A stretch of DNA of 64,000 nucleotides from the NCBI GenBank assembly GCA_905202215.1, contig CAJKRG010000009.1:1-64000 (forward strand), written 5' to 3'. Below are positions 1 through 8,626 of this stretch, piece after piece (positions within the stretch are counted from its first letter, which is position 1; each line of letters starts with the position of its first letter). Below the pieces are notes generated by a model that searched no databases, was not told where the DNA came from, and saw nothing but the letters and a program-made list of their open reading frames with translations. The stretch is from an uncultured Porphyromonadaceae bacterium. Its GTDB lineage: Bacteria > Bacteroidota > Bacteroidia > Bacteroidales > Muribaculaceae. A program made the translations under genes and the position numbers.

Positions 1-540
1 AATAATTCAGAAAATAAATCATCGGTTGGCTCTGTTGGCCGCTTAGATCGGACTGGACGACCTTTAATTTTACCGAATCATTGTCTTAACAAAGAGGATC
101 TTAAAGGCGACCGTTTCTTCTCTGTGTGGCCTGAGGGGTGTCTGCCTGATATTGTGCAGCTTCGTCCTGTCCAGAATCTTGGAGAGTCCGACTGGAAAGA
201 TTTTGATCCGGACCCGCTTATTTCTGATTATGATGCCACTATCGGAAATGTCGTGAGGCTGTGCCGCGGCAAAGGTATTACATGTATCGCTCCGACGCTT
301 GCCGATCTCGGAGAAGTAGCCACTCCGCAGGGAGGCTATGAGGCTTTGCTTGAAAGTGTGAGCTATTGCTACATATCGCCCCATATGTGCTATAAGAGCG
401 ATTTCGATCCTGCCGGCGATACGTATGAGAGCTATCATCGCAGGCACGATACTGCCCGTAGTCTTTTCGCGGCTATATTCCGAAGACCCGGCAGCCGTAC
501 CCGCAATGTTTCCAAAAAACTTAACTACAAGATCCGGTAA
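1..540 (+). CDS. Unknown protein, C-terminal fragment (5' end outside window)
   Basis: The frame is open from base 1 to a TAA at 538-540, giving the last 179 residues of a longer protein. I do not recognise the family. There is no hydrophobic stretch long enough for a membrane segment. The sequence is mixed, with several aromatic residues and cysteines in the middle (RLCRGKGITCI), and it ends in a basic tail (RTRNVSKKLNYKIR). A GTG at 124 is inside the open frame and is not a convincing start because coding sequence continues upstream. The gene converges on the next minus-strand gene with 9 bp between stops. The existence of the coding region is likely; its function is unknown. Confidence 0.6.
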   Translation, partial: NNSENKSSVGSVGRLDRTGRPLILPNHCLNKEDLKGDRFFSVWPEGCLPDIVQLRPVQNLGESDWKDFDPDPLISDYDATIGNVVRLCRGKGITCIAPTLADLGEVATPQGGYEALLESVSYCYISPHMCYKSDFDPAGDTYESYHRRHDTARSLFAAIFRRPGSRTRNVSKKLNYKIR

Positions 541-549
541 AGGGGTCAG

Positions 550-1083
550 TCATCGGGTGAGGTCGCGGTAATCAGCCATAAATTCGTGTAGTTGGCGCAT
601 TCCGCAGGCGACGCCGAACAACAGACCTATCACCATGCCGCCTATCAGTGCGAGATTGTCGGTGAACATACGCATGAGAAGGCCGCATACGGCGATTGCC
701 ATCGGGATCAGAACGGCAATGAACTGGAAGTGTCGTTTGCGGTAAAAGGCTGCCTTCTGAGCCACCTTGCTTACACTCATGCGTGTACAGTCTATTTTTG
801 AAATACCGTTGCTGAGCCATAGATCCATCATCGAGGCGATAAAGAAATACAGACAGAACGCTATGGCTATTAGCAGTCGGTCGGATTCGGGTATCATTCC
901 AATATTAAGGAAACTTACGCAGCCTATAATTGCGATTCCGGAGAGGAGGGAGAAGCGTTTGTAGCGTTTCTCGAGATTCTGGAGCGCTGTCTTCCGACGG
1001 CCTTGCAGAATTTCATTTATACTTTCTTCACTCGGGGCGCGGAATTCGGTTTCGCGCCATGTACGTTTCAGATCGTCGTTCAT
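550..1083 (-). CDS. Four-helix membrane protein paired with an ECF sigma factor
   Basis: A 177-residue protein with four predicted membrane helices (about 44-64, 69-90, 119-139, 144-162) and a charged N-terminal segment of about 40 residues on the cytoplasmic side. It starts 14 bp after the stop of the ECF sigma gene, so the two are almost certainly cotranscribed. Membrane proteins in this position often restrain their sigma factor, so an anti-sigma-like role is a reasonable inference. However, I see no zinc-binding ZAS motif and no FecR-type domain. It could instead be a target or sensor of the regulon. Gene call secure, role open. Confidence 0.7.
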   Translation of the reverse strand: MNDDLKRTWRETEFRAPSEESINEILQGRRKTALQNLEKRYKRFSLLSGIAIIGCVSFLNIGMIPESDRLLIAIAFCLYFFIASMMDLWLSNGISKIDCTRMSVSKVAQKAAFYRKRHFQFIAVLIPMAIAVCGLLMRMFTDNLALIGGMVIGLLFGVACGMRQLHEFMADYRDLTR

Positions 1084-1097
1084 TTCAGTATAGTTTT

Positions 1098-1697
1098 TTA
1101 TAGGTTATTAAGCACCCTTTTGAGTTTTTCCTTTGCGCGGTGCAGGCGTACGGCCAGAGTGTTGCGTTTCAAGCCTGTCACTTCGGCGATATCGTCGTAG
1201 TTCATTTCGTCGAGCCACATAAGTATGATCGCTTTATCGACAGAAGGCAGTTCCGATATGGCGTCGTGCAGTTCTGCGAGCAGCTCGGCCTTCTCGGCGC
1301 CGTCGTCCATGATGTCTGTGAAATCGTCGAAACTGATTTTTACGCCCGATTTTGTGCGGCGGCGTACCGATGATACGCATGTGTTGAGGGTTACGCGATA
1401 GATCCAGGTCTTGATGTCTGCCTCTCCCCTGAAACCGTCCAGTCCCTGCCAGATGTTTGTATATACGTCCTGACGGAGATCCTCGAAGTCCTCGCCGGAG
1501 CGTGCGTAGCCGAGACAAAGCCGTGAAATCATGTTGTCGTATTCAGTCAGGATATGCCGGAACGTAGTATACCTGTCTGCACGGGTATTTCCGATGTCGA
1601 ATCCTAAATATTCGGCAAAGTGATATATCCGGGAGATAATGGAGCCGACGACCGGAGCCGTGTCTGTATATGTTGGATATGGCGATAAATCGAACAT
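1098..1697 (-). CDS. ECF-type RNA polymerase sigma factor
   Basis: A 199-residue sigma-70 family protein of the extracytoplasmic-function type. Region 2 lies at about residues 42-107 and includes the core-binding signature DLRQDVYTNIWQGL. Region 4, with its helix-turn-helix, is at about 140-197 (MNYDDIAEVTGLKRNTLAVRLHRAKEKLK). About 40 residues precede region 2, longer than usual for an ECF factor. Either the protein has an extra N-terminal segment or translation begins downstream at a non-ATG codon; the first internal ATG (residue 56) would cut into region 2. It heads a two-gene unit with the membrane protein downstream. No TAnnTTTG promoter is visible just upstream. Confidence 0.9.
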   Translation of the reverse strand: MFDLSPYPTYTDTAPVVGSIISRIYHFAEYLGFDIGNTRADRYTTFRHILTEYDNMISRLCLGYARSGEDFEDLRQDVYTNIWQGLDGFRGEADIKTWIYRVTLNTCVSSVRRRTKSGVKISFDDFTDIMDDGAEKAELLAELHDAISELPSVDKAIILMWLDEMNYDDIAEVTGLKRNTLAVRLHRAKEKLKRVLNNL

Positions 1698-1777
1698 TTT
1701 GGGGCAGCCTTTTTAGATGTTATTGAACAAGCTCTTAAGTTTAGTCGCCGAAATAGCCGGAAAGTTTCATTCATATG

Positions 1778-1814
1778 AAAAAAAATAACAGGCTGTCCGG
1801 ACGACGCCTGTTAT
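1778..1814 (-). terminator. Rho-independent terminator after folK
   Basis: A stem ATAACAGGC (1785-1793) / GCCTGTTAT (1806-1814) with a 12-nt loop is followed, on the minus strand, by a run of about eight T. It lies 16 bp beyond the folK stop and closes the rimP-nusA-infB-folK operon. Confidence 0.85.
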
Positions 1815-1829
1815 CGTATGTTTGTATGA

Positions 1830-2312
1830 TTATTGCATTTGTGCGCATGTGAGACCTGTCCGCGGATGCCTCCAGTGCGGGGCGAGTTCTGTCATGGGCT
1901 GCAGGACAAAATGTCGCTCCGCCATATGTGGATGCGGTATAGTCAGCGTATTCGAACTGTATTCAATTTCATCGACTGCTATTATATCGATATCGAGTTC
2001 GCGGTCGGAGTATGAGCCGTCGGGCGCGCGGTGCGGCATGGCCGAAATGGTCTTTTCCGTCCTTTTTATGGTCGCGAGAAGCGCCTCTAGATCGTCTGCG
2101 GTCCAGTCCGATTCCCGCGTTACCGAGATCACGACTCCTATGTTTATGAACATATTGACCGAGATGAATCCCCAGGGTTCGCTCAGTACTTCCCCGCTCG
2201 TGCGCAACGGGCATTCCGGGAAGGCCGAACGCAAGGCGGCGACAGCACGGGCTATGAAAGCCCGGCTGTCGCCGCTGTTTGAGCCTATGTTAAGGTAAAT
2301 ATCCGATATCAT
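1830..2312 (-). CDS. folK: 2-amino-4-hydroxy-6-hydroxymethyldihydropteridine pyrophosphokinase
   Basis: Transfers pyrophosphate from ATP to 6-hydroxymethyl-dihydropterin, the step before dihydropteroate synthesis in folate biosynthesis. The 160 residues match the usual family length. Visible signatures are the N-terminal YLNIGSNSGD, the metal-binding RELDIDI with Asp107 and Asp109, and the HPHMAERHFVLQP segment near residues 127-139. The ATG overlaps the infB stop as ATGA, so translation is probably coupled to infB, and a terminator follows directly. Attachment of folK to the nusA-infB operon makes it the last gene of a translation-factor transcript. Confidence 0.95.
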   Translation of the reverse strand: MISDIYLNIGSNSGDSRAFIARAVAALRSAFPECPLRTSGEVLSEPWGFISVNMFINIGVVISVTRESDWTADDLEALLATIKRTEKTISAMPHRAPDGSYSDRELDIDIIAVDEIEYSSNTLTIPHPHMAERHFVLQPMTELAPHWRHPRTGLTCAQMQ

Positions 2313-5300
2313 TCGATCGAAGTGCGGGCCACTTCCTTCTCTTCGAAGCCTTCTATGAGGTCGCCCACCTTGATGTCGTTGTATCCGGCAATGGAGATAC
2401 CGCAGTCGTAGCCCGAAAGCACTTCCTTGACATCGTCCTTGAAGCGCTTGAGTGAGCCGAGCTCGCCTGTGTAGCGCACAATGCCGTCGCGGATAAGACG
2501 CACCTTACAGCTGCGCTTGATCTTGCCGTCGCGCACGATGGCGCCAGCGATAGTACCTACTTTCGATACGTGGAATGTTTCCAGTACTTCGGCGGTACCG
2601 GTGATCTCTTCCTTGATTTCAGGAGCGAGCATGCCGGCCATGGCGTCCTTGACTTCCTCGATCGCCTGATAGATCACGGAGTAGAGACGTATCTGGACAC
2701 CGTCGCGCTCGGCGGCACGTCGTGCGGCCACACTCGGGCGAACCTGGAAGCCGATGATGATGGCGTCGGAAGCTGCGGCAAGCGTCACGTCGCTCTCGGA
2801 GATCTCACCGACGGCCTTGTGAAGCACGTTGACCTGGATTTCCTCGGTCGAGAGCTTGATGAGCGAGTCGGAAAGAGCCTCGATGGAGCCGTCGACGTCG
2901 CCTTTGACAATGATATTGAGCTCCTGGAAGTTGCCGATTGCACGGCGACGGCCGATGTCCTCGAGCGTAAGCATCTTGGTGGTGCGCAGTCCCTGTTCGC
3001 GGGCGAGCTGTTCGCGCTTGCCGGCGATGTCGCGCGCTTCCTGTTCGGTTTCGAGCACGTTGAATGTGTCGCCAGCGGTAGGAGCGCCGTTGAGACCAAG
3101 GATAAGGGCCGGAGTAGCGGGGCCGGCTTCCTTGATGCGCTGGTTGCGTTCGTTGAACATGGCCTTGACTTTACCGAAATGGTTGCCTGCCAGAACAACG
3201 TCGCCGACATGAAGAGTGCCGTTCTGCACGAGTACGTTGGCTACATAGCCGCGGCCCTTGTCGAGCGACGACTCTATGATGGTACCCACTGCGCGGCGGC
3301 GCGGATTGGCCTTGAGCTCGAGCATTTCAGCTTCGAGAAGAACCTTATCCATGAGCTCTTCGACGCCTATGCCTTTCTTGGCCGAGATGTCCTGGCTCTG
3401 GTATTTGCCGCCCCATTCTTCGACGAGGTAGTTCATGGCGGCGAGTTCTTCCTTGATCTTGTCGGGATTTGCGTGGGGTTTGTCTATCTTGTTTATCGCG
3501 AAGACAATAGGCACACCGGCAGCCGAGGCGTGGTTGATGGCCTCGATGGTCTGCGGCATGACGCTGTCGTCGGCTGCCACGATGATGATGACGATGTCGG
3601 TCACCTTGGCGCCGCGGGCACGCATGGCGGTGAAGGCCTCGTGACCGGGAGTGTCGAGGAAGGTGATGTGGCGTCCGTCGGCGAGCTTGACGCTGTAGGA
3701 GCCTATATGCTGGGTAATGCCGCCGGCCTCGCCCGCGATGACGTTGGCCTTGCGGATATAGTCGAGAAGCGAAGTCTTGCCGTGGTCTACGTGACCCATG
3801 ACGGTGACAACCGGCGGACGGCTTTCGAGGTCTTCCTCGCGGTCTTCTTCCTGATGGATTGCGTCGGCTACTTCAGCCGATACGTATTCGGTGGTGAAGC
3901 CGAACTCGTCGGCCACGATATTGATGGTCTCGGCGTCGAGGCGCTGGTTGATGCTCACCATCACACCGAGATTCATACATGTGGCGATGACGTTGTTGAC
4001 GGGTACGTCCATCATCACAGCCAGGTCGTTGGCTGTTACGAATTCGGTGATCTTGAGTATGCGGCTTTCGGCCATTTCGGCCTGCATGTGCTCGCGCTCG
4101 CGGTTGGCGTTGGCCTCGCGCTTCTCCTTGCGCCACTTTGCGCCTTTCTTGAGGTTCTTGTCCTTGGCGGTAAGTCGTGCGAGGGTTTCTTTTACCTGAC
4201 GCTGCACGTCTTCTTCGTGGACTTCGGGCTGCACCACAGGCTGACGGCGTCTTTCGCCCTTGCCGCCTTGGCGCTGCTGGTTGCCTCCGCCCTGACGCTG
4301 CTGGTTGCCTCCGCCCTGGTTTCCGCCCTGACGCTGACGGTCTCCGCCCTGGCGGCCTTCGCCGGAGCCGGCAGCCTGACGGCCTGCCTTTTCGATGTCG
4401 ACTTTCTCCTTGCCGGTTATACGACGGCGTTTCTTGCGGTCGGAATCGGATGCGGCACCCTGTGCACCACGGTTGTTGCGTTCATTGCGGCGTTCCTCCT
4501 TGCTTTTCTTTTTGGGACGCGTGTTGAGATTTATGGCGTCGAGGTCGATTTTGCCTACAATGTTGAGAGAAGGAGCCGGAGCGGTCCGTTCGAGTGTGAA
4601 TACCTCGGGTTCGTTTGCCGGTTCTTCAGATTTTGCCGGCTGTGCGGGTTTGGGAGTCTCGGTTTTAGGAGCGGCAGCCTGTTGTCTGGGCTGTTCTGCC
4701 TTGGGAGCCTCGGGCTTGGGTTTCGGGGCTTCCTGACGCGGCTGTTCGGGAACTGCTTTGGGCGCGGCCGCTTTGGGCTGTTCCTGACGGGGTGACTGGG
4801 TTGCGGGCTGCTCGGGTTTAGGCTGTTCAGCTTTGGGAGCCTCTGCTTTCGGGGCTTCAGGCTTTGGCGCTTCGGGTTTCGGGGCAGGTGCGGGGCGCGT
4901 GGTTTCCTGCGCGGGCGCAGCCTTGGGCGCTTCAGCCTTCTTTATTTCCGGCTGTACCGGTTTCTTCTCTGCGACGGGTTCCTGCGGACGTCGCACCACG
5001 GGGTTGCCGTTGGCGTCAAGCTCGAGCTTGCCCAGAATATGCGGTTTGCGGGGCGCTGAAGTCAGTTTCACCTCTTCGGTATCCGCGGGTGCCGGTGCCG
5101 GAGCTGGTGCTGCCGGAGTCGTGCGTACGCGGTTTCCCTTGCGCTCGGTGGCTTCGGCTTCGGAGCGGCTTTTGAGATCTTTGTCGCTCTTGAAAGCCCC
5201 CATGAGCAGATCTACCACCTCATCCTCAATGCGGGTATTCGGGTTTGGATTTTCGTCGATTTCGATGTCTTTTTTGCGCAGAAAGTCGATTACGGTCGAT

Positions 5301-5350
5301 ACCGACACGTTAAGGTCTTTTGCGACTTTGCTTATTTTCGTTTTCGCCAT
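2309..5350 (-). CDS. infB: Translation initiation factor IF-2
   Basis: A 1013-residue GTPase that brings initiator tRNA to the 30S subunit and promotes subunit joining. An IF2_N domain occupies about residues 1-50. A long Pro/Ala/Lys/Glu low-complexity linker runs from about 70 to 270, and a Gly/Gln/Arg-rich segment from about 330 to 370. A second IF2_N-type domain is near 430-480. The G domain starts near 512 with GHVDHGKTS, then DTPGHEAF and NKIDKP. Domains II, III and IV follow. The length is typical of Bacteroidota IF-2. The gene is 88 bp downstream of nusA and overlaps folK by 4 bp. Confidence 0.98.
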   Translation of the reverse strand: MAKTKISKVAKDLNVSVSTVIDFLRKKDIEIDENPNPNTRIEDEVVDLLMGAFKSDKDLKSRSEAEATERKGNRVRTTPAAPAPAPAPADTEEVKLTSAPRKPHILGKLELDANGNPVVRRPQEPVAEKKPVQPEIKKAEAPKAAPAQETTRPAPAPKPEAPKPEAPKAEAPKAEQPKPEQPATQSPRQEQPKAAAPKAVPEQPRQEAPKPKPEAPKAEQPRQQAAAPKTETPKPAQPAKSEEPANEPEVFTLERTAPAPSLNIVGKIDLDAINLNTRPKKKSKEERRNERNNRGAQGAASDSDRKKRRRITGKEKVDIEKAGRQAAGSGEGRQGGDRQRQGGNQGGGNQQRQGGGNQQRQGGKGERRRQPVVQPEVHEEDVQRQVKETLARLTAKDKNLKKGAKWRKEKREANANREREHMQAEMAESRILKITEFVTANDLAVMMDVPVNNVIATCMNLGVMVSINQRLDAETINIVADEFGFTTEYVSAEVADAIHQEEDREEDLESRPPVVTVMGHVDHGKTSLLDYIRKANVIAGEAGGITQHIGSYSVKLADGRHITFLDTPGHEAFTAMRARGAKVTDIVIIIVAADDSVMPQTIEAINHASAAGVPIVFAINKIDKPHANPDKIKEELAAMNYLVEEWGGKYQSQDISAKKGIGVEELMDKVLLEAEMLELKANPRRRAVGTIIESSLDKGRGYVANVLVQNGTLHVGDVVLAGNHFGKVKAMFNERNQRIKEAGPATPALILGLNGAPTAGDTFNVLETEQEARDIAGKREQLAREQGLRTTKMLTLEDIGRRRAIGNFQELNIIVKGDVDGSIEALSDSLIKLSTEEIQVNVLHKAVGEISESDVTLAAASDAIIIGFQVRPSVAARRAAERDGVQIRLYSVIYQAIEEVKDAMAGMLAPEIKEEITGTAEVLETFHVSKVGTIAGAIVRDGKIKRSCKVRLIRDGIVRYTGELGSLKRFKDDVKEVLSGYDCGISIAGYNDIKVGDLIEGFEEKEVARTSIE
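4272..4319 (-). repeat. Two tandem 24-bp repeats inside infB
   Basis: Two 24-bp units (4272-4295 and 4296-4319) differ at one base and encode an eight-residue Gly/Asn/Gln/Arg unit in the IF-2 linker. They are in frame, so copy-number changes would lengthen or shorten the linker without breaking the gene. Confidence 0.85.
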
Positions 5351-5438
5351 ATATTGTTCGATTTTACTGTGGGTTGGGAAAGGTGGTTAGAATCACGTAA
5401 GAGGCAGGCCGGAACGGAGGAGAGAGTCCGGCTTGTCC

Positions 5439-6731
5439 TTATTCCTCTCCCTCCCCGACGGGAGCCTCCGGCTCTTCGTCTTCGTATTCGCGGCGGAGCA
5501 CCTCGAGCACTTCGTCGATAGTCGATTCTTCGAGGTCCGACTTGTCGATAAGAGTCTGGCGCGGTGTGTTGAGCACGCTCTTGGCGGTGACGCATCCGAT
5601 GTTCTTGAGGGCATCGATAACCCATGCGTCGATTTCGTCGCGGAATTCATCGAGGAAGATATCGTCCTCGTATATCATTTCTGTATCGCGGTATACATCG
5701 ATCTCATAGCCCGTGAGCATGGTGGCGAGCTTGATGTTGTGGCCGTTCTTGCCGATAGCGAGCGACACCTCTTCGGGACGCAGGAATACTTCGGCTTTCT
5801 TGGCTTCCTCGTCGAGGCGGATAGTGGAGATACGGGCGGGCGAGAGGGCGCGCTGTATGAACAGCGAGGGATTCGAGGTATAGTTGATCACATCGATGTT
5901 CTCGTTGCGCAGCTCGCGCACGATACCGTGGATACGCGATCCTTTCACGCCTACGCAGGCTCCTACGGGGTCGATACGGTCATCGTAGCTTTCTACGGCG
6001 ATTTTCGCGCGTTCTCCCGGTATGCGGGCCACGGCGCGGATATTTATCAGGCCGTCGTGTACTTCGGGCACTTCAAGCTCGAAGAGACGGCGCAGGAAGG
6101 TGTCGCTGATACGCGATACGGTGATTTTTGGATTGTTGTTCTTGTTGTCGACGCTCGAGATGACGGCGCGTACGGTCTCGCCCTTGCGGAAGAAGTCGCC
6201 GGGAATCGATTCGCTCTTGGGAAGGAGGAGTTCGTTTTTTTCGTCGTCAAGCAGAAGGGTCTCGCGGCTCCAGGTCTGATAGACCTCGCCGGTCACAAGT
6301 TCGCCTTCAAGCTCCTTGAATTTGTTGTAGATGGCCTCTTTCTGCAGATCGAGAATGCGGCTTTGCAGGGTCTGGCGCAGGTTGAGGATCGCGCGGCGGC
6401 CGAATTTCTCGAAAATAATCTCGCGGGTATGCTCCTCGCCGACTTCGGCTTCGGGATCGTCGTCGGCACGGGCATCACTGAGCGAAATCTGAAGATTGGG
6501 GTTCTCGACTTCGCCGTCGGGCACTACCTCGAGGTTCTGGAAGATCTGGACGTCGCCTTTGTCCGGATTGAGGATCACGTCAAGATTCTCGTCGGTTCCG
6601 AACATTTTAGCAAGCACGTTGCGGAACGACTCTTCCAGCACGCTGATCATTGTGGTCTTGTCGATGTTCTTGAGTTCTTTGAACTCGGCAAACTGCTCGA
6701 CCATATTTGGAGTTTCCTCTTTCTTTGCCAT
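5439..6731 (-). CDS. nusA: Transcription termination/antitermination factor NusA
   Basis: A 430-residue RNA polymerase-binding factor that modulates pausing, termination and antitermination. The N-terminal NusA domain covers about residues 1-130, the S1 domain about 135-205, and two KH domains about 230-350 (including GVKGSRIHGIVRELRNENIDVI and EVSLAIGKNGHNIKLA). A short acidic C-terminal extension ends in EEPEAPVGEGEE. It lies between rimP (25 bp upstream) and infB, the order found in many bacteria. NusA often affects its own operon leader, which is relevant to the hairpin upstream of rimP. Confidence 0.97.
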   Translation of the reverse strand: MAKKEETPNMVEQFAEFKELKNIDKTTMISVLEESFRNVLAKMFGTDENLDVILNPDKGDVQIFQNLEVVPDGEVENPNLQISLSDARADDDPEAEVGEEHTREIIFEKFGRRAILNLRQTLQSRILDLQKEAIYNKFKELEGELVTGEVYQTWSRETLLLDDEKNELLLPKSESIPGDFFRKGETVRAVISSVDNKNNNPKITVSRISDTFLRRLFELEVPEVHDGLINIRAVARIPGERAKIAVESYDDRIDPVGACVGVKGSRIHGIVRELRNENIDVINYTSNPSLFIQRALSPARISTIRLDEEAKKAEVFLRPEEVSLAIGKNGHNIKLATMLTGYEIDVYRDTEMIYEDDIFLDEFRDEIDAWVIDALKNIGCVTAKSVLNTPRQTLIDKSDLEESTIDEVLEVLRREYEDEEPEAPVGEGEE

Positions 6732-6756
6732 TTTATATGTTGTGTTTTATTAATTA

Positions 6757-7233
6757 TCAGAATTTCAGGTCGTAGCGTACATGCTTGCACTCCGACGCTT
6801 TCAGTGATATGCGTCGGGTGACAAGGACAGGGCGCTTGGCGCCTGGTTCTTTTTCTTTGGACTGCACATCGAGCCCGAAAGCTATATCGGCGCCGTCTTC
6901 GGTTGCTTCGGCAAGTATGCCGCGTAGTTTGCGGCCGTCCCGTGTGAGAACTTCCATGTCATTGCCGAGATTTTTGGTGTATTGGCGGAGCACTTTCAAC
7001 GGTGCTGTAAGGCCCGCTGAACCGACTTCCAGTTCATAGTCCTCGATGTCGCGGTCGAAGACGCTCTCTACAAGACGTGTTATACGCGCGCAGGTATCGA
7101 TATCGACATTCGAATCCGAATCGATTTCCACGTTGATGACGTCGGCGGGGCTTACTGTGACATCGACAATGTACATGTCGGTTCCCTCAAGAGCCTCCTC
7201 GACGGTTTTTATCAATAATTCTTTATCAATCAT
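6757..7233 (-). CDS. rimP: Ribosome maturation factor RimP
   Basis: A 158-residue 30S maturation factor. The N-terminal alpha/beta domain spans about 1-80 and contains VINVEIDSDSNVDIDTCARITR and ELEVGSAGLTAPLK, the counterpart of the usual EVSSPGLDRPL signature. The C-terminal SH3-like domain follows. The frame is open for 43 codons upstream of the ATG at 7233, but the -7 element at 7302-7309 and a leader hairpin occupy that stretch. The ATG beginning MIDKELLIKTVEEAL is therefore the start. It is the first gene of the rimP-nusA-infB-folK operon. Confidence 0.93.
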   Translation of the reverse strand: MIDKELLIKTVEEALEGTDMYIVDVTVSPADVINVEIDSDSNVDIDTCARITRLVESVFDRDIEDYELEVGSAGLTAPLKVLRQYTKNLGNDMEVLTRDGRKLRGILAEATEDGADIAFGLDVQSKEKEPGAKRPVLVTRRISLKASECKHVRYDLKF

Positions 7234-7258
7234 ATCAGTCCGGGCAATCTTCAAATAA

Positions 7259-7287
7259 AGAGGAGGAAGCTTTTGGCCTCCTCCTCT
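7259..7287 (-). promoter_or_regulatory. Hairpin in the leader of rimP-nusA-infB
   Basis: On the minus strand a 9-bp stem, AGAGGAGGA paired with TCCTCCTCT, encloses a short loop and is followed by TTATTTG. It lies between the promoter and the rimP start codon. The shape resembles a weak intrinsic terminator, so attenuation by the NusA made from this operon is conceivable, but this is inference only. Confidence 0.55.
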
Positions 7288-7301
7288 GCGAAGATGATAT
7301 G

Positions 7302-7333
7302 CAAAAGTAATAAAAAATGTCGACCCGGCCAAA
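7302..7333 (-). promoter_or_regulatory. Promoter of the rimP-nusA-infB operon
   Basis: The minus strand has TTTG (7333-7330), a 20-bp spacer, then TACTTTTG (7309-7302). This is an exact fit to the Bacteroidota -33/-7 consensus and implies a leader of about 65 nt before rimP. Confidence 0.8.
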
Positions 7334-7456
7334 AAAGCCCTCGAATCAGCTATTACAGACATTGGTTATTTAATCTTTTTTATAATTATTTAACTGACCA
7401 AATTGCCTTATTATTTGCCTTATCACGATGAATACTCATATTCTCAGAAATTTGTA

Positions 7457-7464
7457 TATCTTTG
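7457..7464 (+). promoter_or_regulatory. -7 element of the YhcG-type nuclease gene
   Basis: TATCTTTG matches TAnnTTTG. Transcription would begin near 7470, downstream of an in-frame ATG at 7428. That rules out the longer reading and favours the ATG at 7503. No clear -33 TTTG at the expected spacing. Confidence 0.6.
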
Positions 7465-7502
7465 TCGCCCATAGAAAAGCTCGTTTAAAAAACATACCGC
7501 AT

Positions 7503-8603
7503 ATGGCAATAGACAATAACGACAAACCGATGTTCGTCAACCGCAAACCATGCGATATAACGCCTGAATATAAAAAGTGGGTTTCTGACCTGAAAAAACG
7601 TTATCGGAAAGCTCAGGTAAGGGCTATCGTCAAAGTCAATGCCGAGATGCTCAACTTTTATTGGGAGTTAGGTCGCGGCATCTATATTCTTTCTGAAACA
7701 GCCAGATATGGCGACGGTCTTTTAAAAAACATAACTTTGGATCTACAGACGGAATTTCCCGGCGATACGGGCCTGTCTCTTTCTAATATCAAAGCTGCCC
7801 GAAGATGGTATAAAACTTATTATCTATGGGTTACAAAAAGTCAACAGCCTGTTGACTTTTTTGAAAGAGCCTCTCAAGACGGACATCTTGCAATGCCATA
7901 TTTTTTTGCAAACGTTCCTTGGGGTCAACATATATTCATAGTCTCCAAATCAAAAACTTTGCAGGAGGCTCTTTTCTACATATCACAAGTAATCATACAT
8001 GGCTGGAGCCGGTCTGAACTGGAATACTATTATTCCGAAAATTATTATATCCGACACGCCAATGCAATTACTAATTTCGACAAAAGCCTTCCGGCAGAAG
8101 AGTCTGCATTAGCTAAGGAGATGCTCAAAAGCCCGTATAATTTTGAGTTTCTACAAATGCCTCTGAATTATTCCGAAAGAGATTTTGAAAATGAATTAGT
8201 GAGACACATCACTGATTTTCTGCTGGAACTCGGCAAAGGATTCTCATTTGTCGGACGACAAATGCAGCTTGTCATGCCAAACGGTCAGACCTATTATCCA
8301 GACTTGATTTTTTACCATATCCCAAGCCATCGGTATGTGGTATGCGAATTGAAAATTGTTCCATTCATACCAGACCATGCCGGACAACTAAACTTTTACG
8401 TTTCCGCCGTAGATCATTTATTAAGAGGAAAAGATGACAATCAGACTATTGGACTGCTTATCTGCCGCTCTAAGGACGACACTGTTGTCGAATGGTCTTT
8501 TGAGGGAATGGAACGCCCAATCGGTGTGGCCGAATACGAAAAGGAAATCAAGAAACTGATAGAAGAACTACCGACACCAAAGCAGATAGAGGACATCATA
8601 TAA
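7503..8603 (+). CDS. PDDEXK nuclease domain protein, YhcG/DUF1016 family
   Basis: A 366-residue protein. The N-terminal half has the DUF1016 helical region (VRAIVKVNAEMLNFYWELGRGI, then the tract around LSLSNIKAARRW). The C-terminal half is a PD-(D/E)XK nuclease fold, with the likely catalytic Asp near 267 in YYPDLIFY and Glu-x-Lys near 281-283 (CELK). YhcG-type proteins are found in accessory DNA and are often suspected of roles in restriction or genome maintenance; no specific substrate can be read here. The gene is visibly more AT-rich than its neighbours and sits alone on the plus strand between rimP and ispF, as expected for a laterally acquired insertion. It converges on ispF with 23 bp between stops. 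Confidence 0.88.
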   Translation: MAIDNNDKPMFVNRKPCDITPEYKKWVSDLKKRYRKAQVRAIVKVNAEMLNFYWELGRGIYILSETARYGDGLLKNITLDLQTEFPGDTGLSLSNIKAARRWYKTYYLWVTKSQQPVDFFERASQDGHLAMPYFFANVPWGQHIFIVSKSKTLQEALFYISQVIIHGWSRSELEYYYSENYYIRHANAITNFDKSLPAEESALAKEMLKSPYNFEFLQMPLNYSERDFENELVRHITDFLLELGKGFSFVGRQMQLVMPNGQTYYPDLIFYHIPSHRYVVCELKIVPFIPDHAGQLNFYVSAVDHLLRGKDDNQTIGLLICRSKDDTVVEWSFEGMERPIGVAEYEKEIKKLIEELPTPKQIEDII

Positions 8604-8626
8604 AGGCCTTCGCAATGCGCCCGGTT

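Noticed and set aside
4255..4350. Short repeats that could suggest a CRISPR array
   Set aside because: They are tandem, without spacers, in frame, and encode the Gly/Gln/Arg linker of IF-2.
2570..4795. A 741-codon open frame on the plus strand opposite infB
   Set aside because: It mirrors the GC-rich third positions and low-complexity linker of infB. The product has no recognisable domain, and infB is certain.
5433..6821. A 462-codon open frame opposite nusA
   Set aside because: Antisense shadow of nusA with no start context or domain; nusA is certain.
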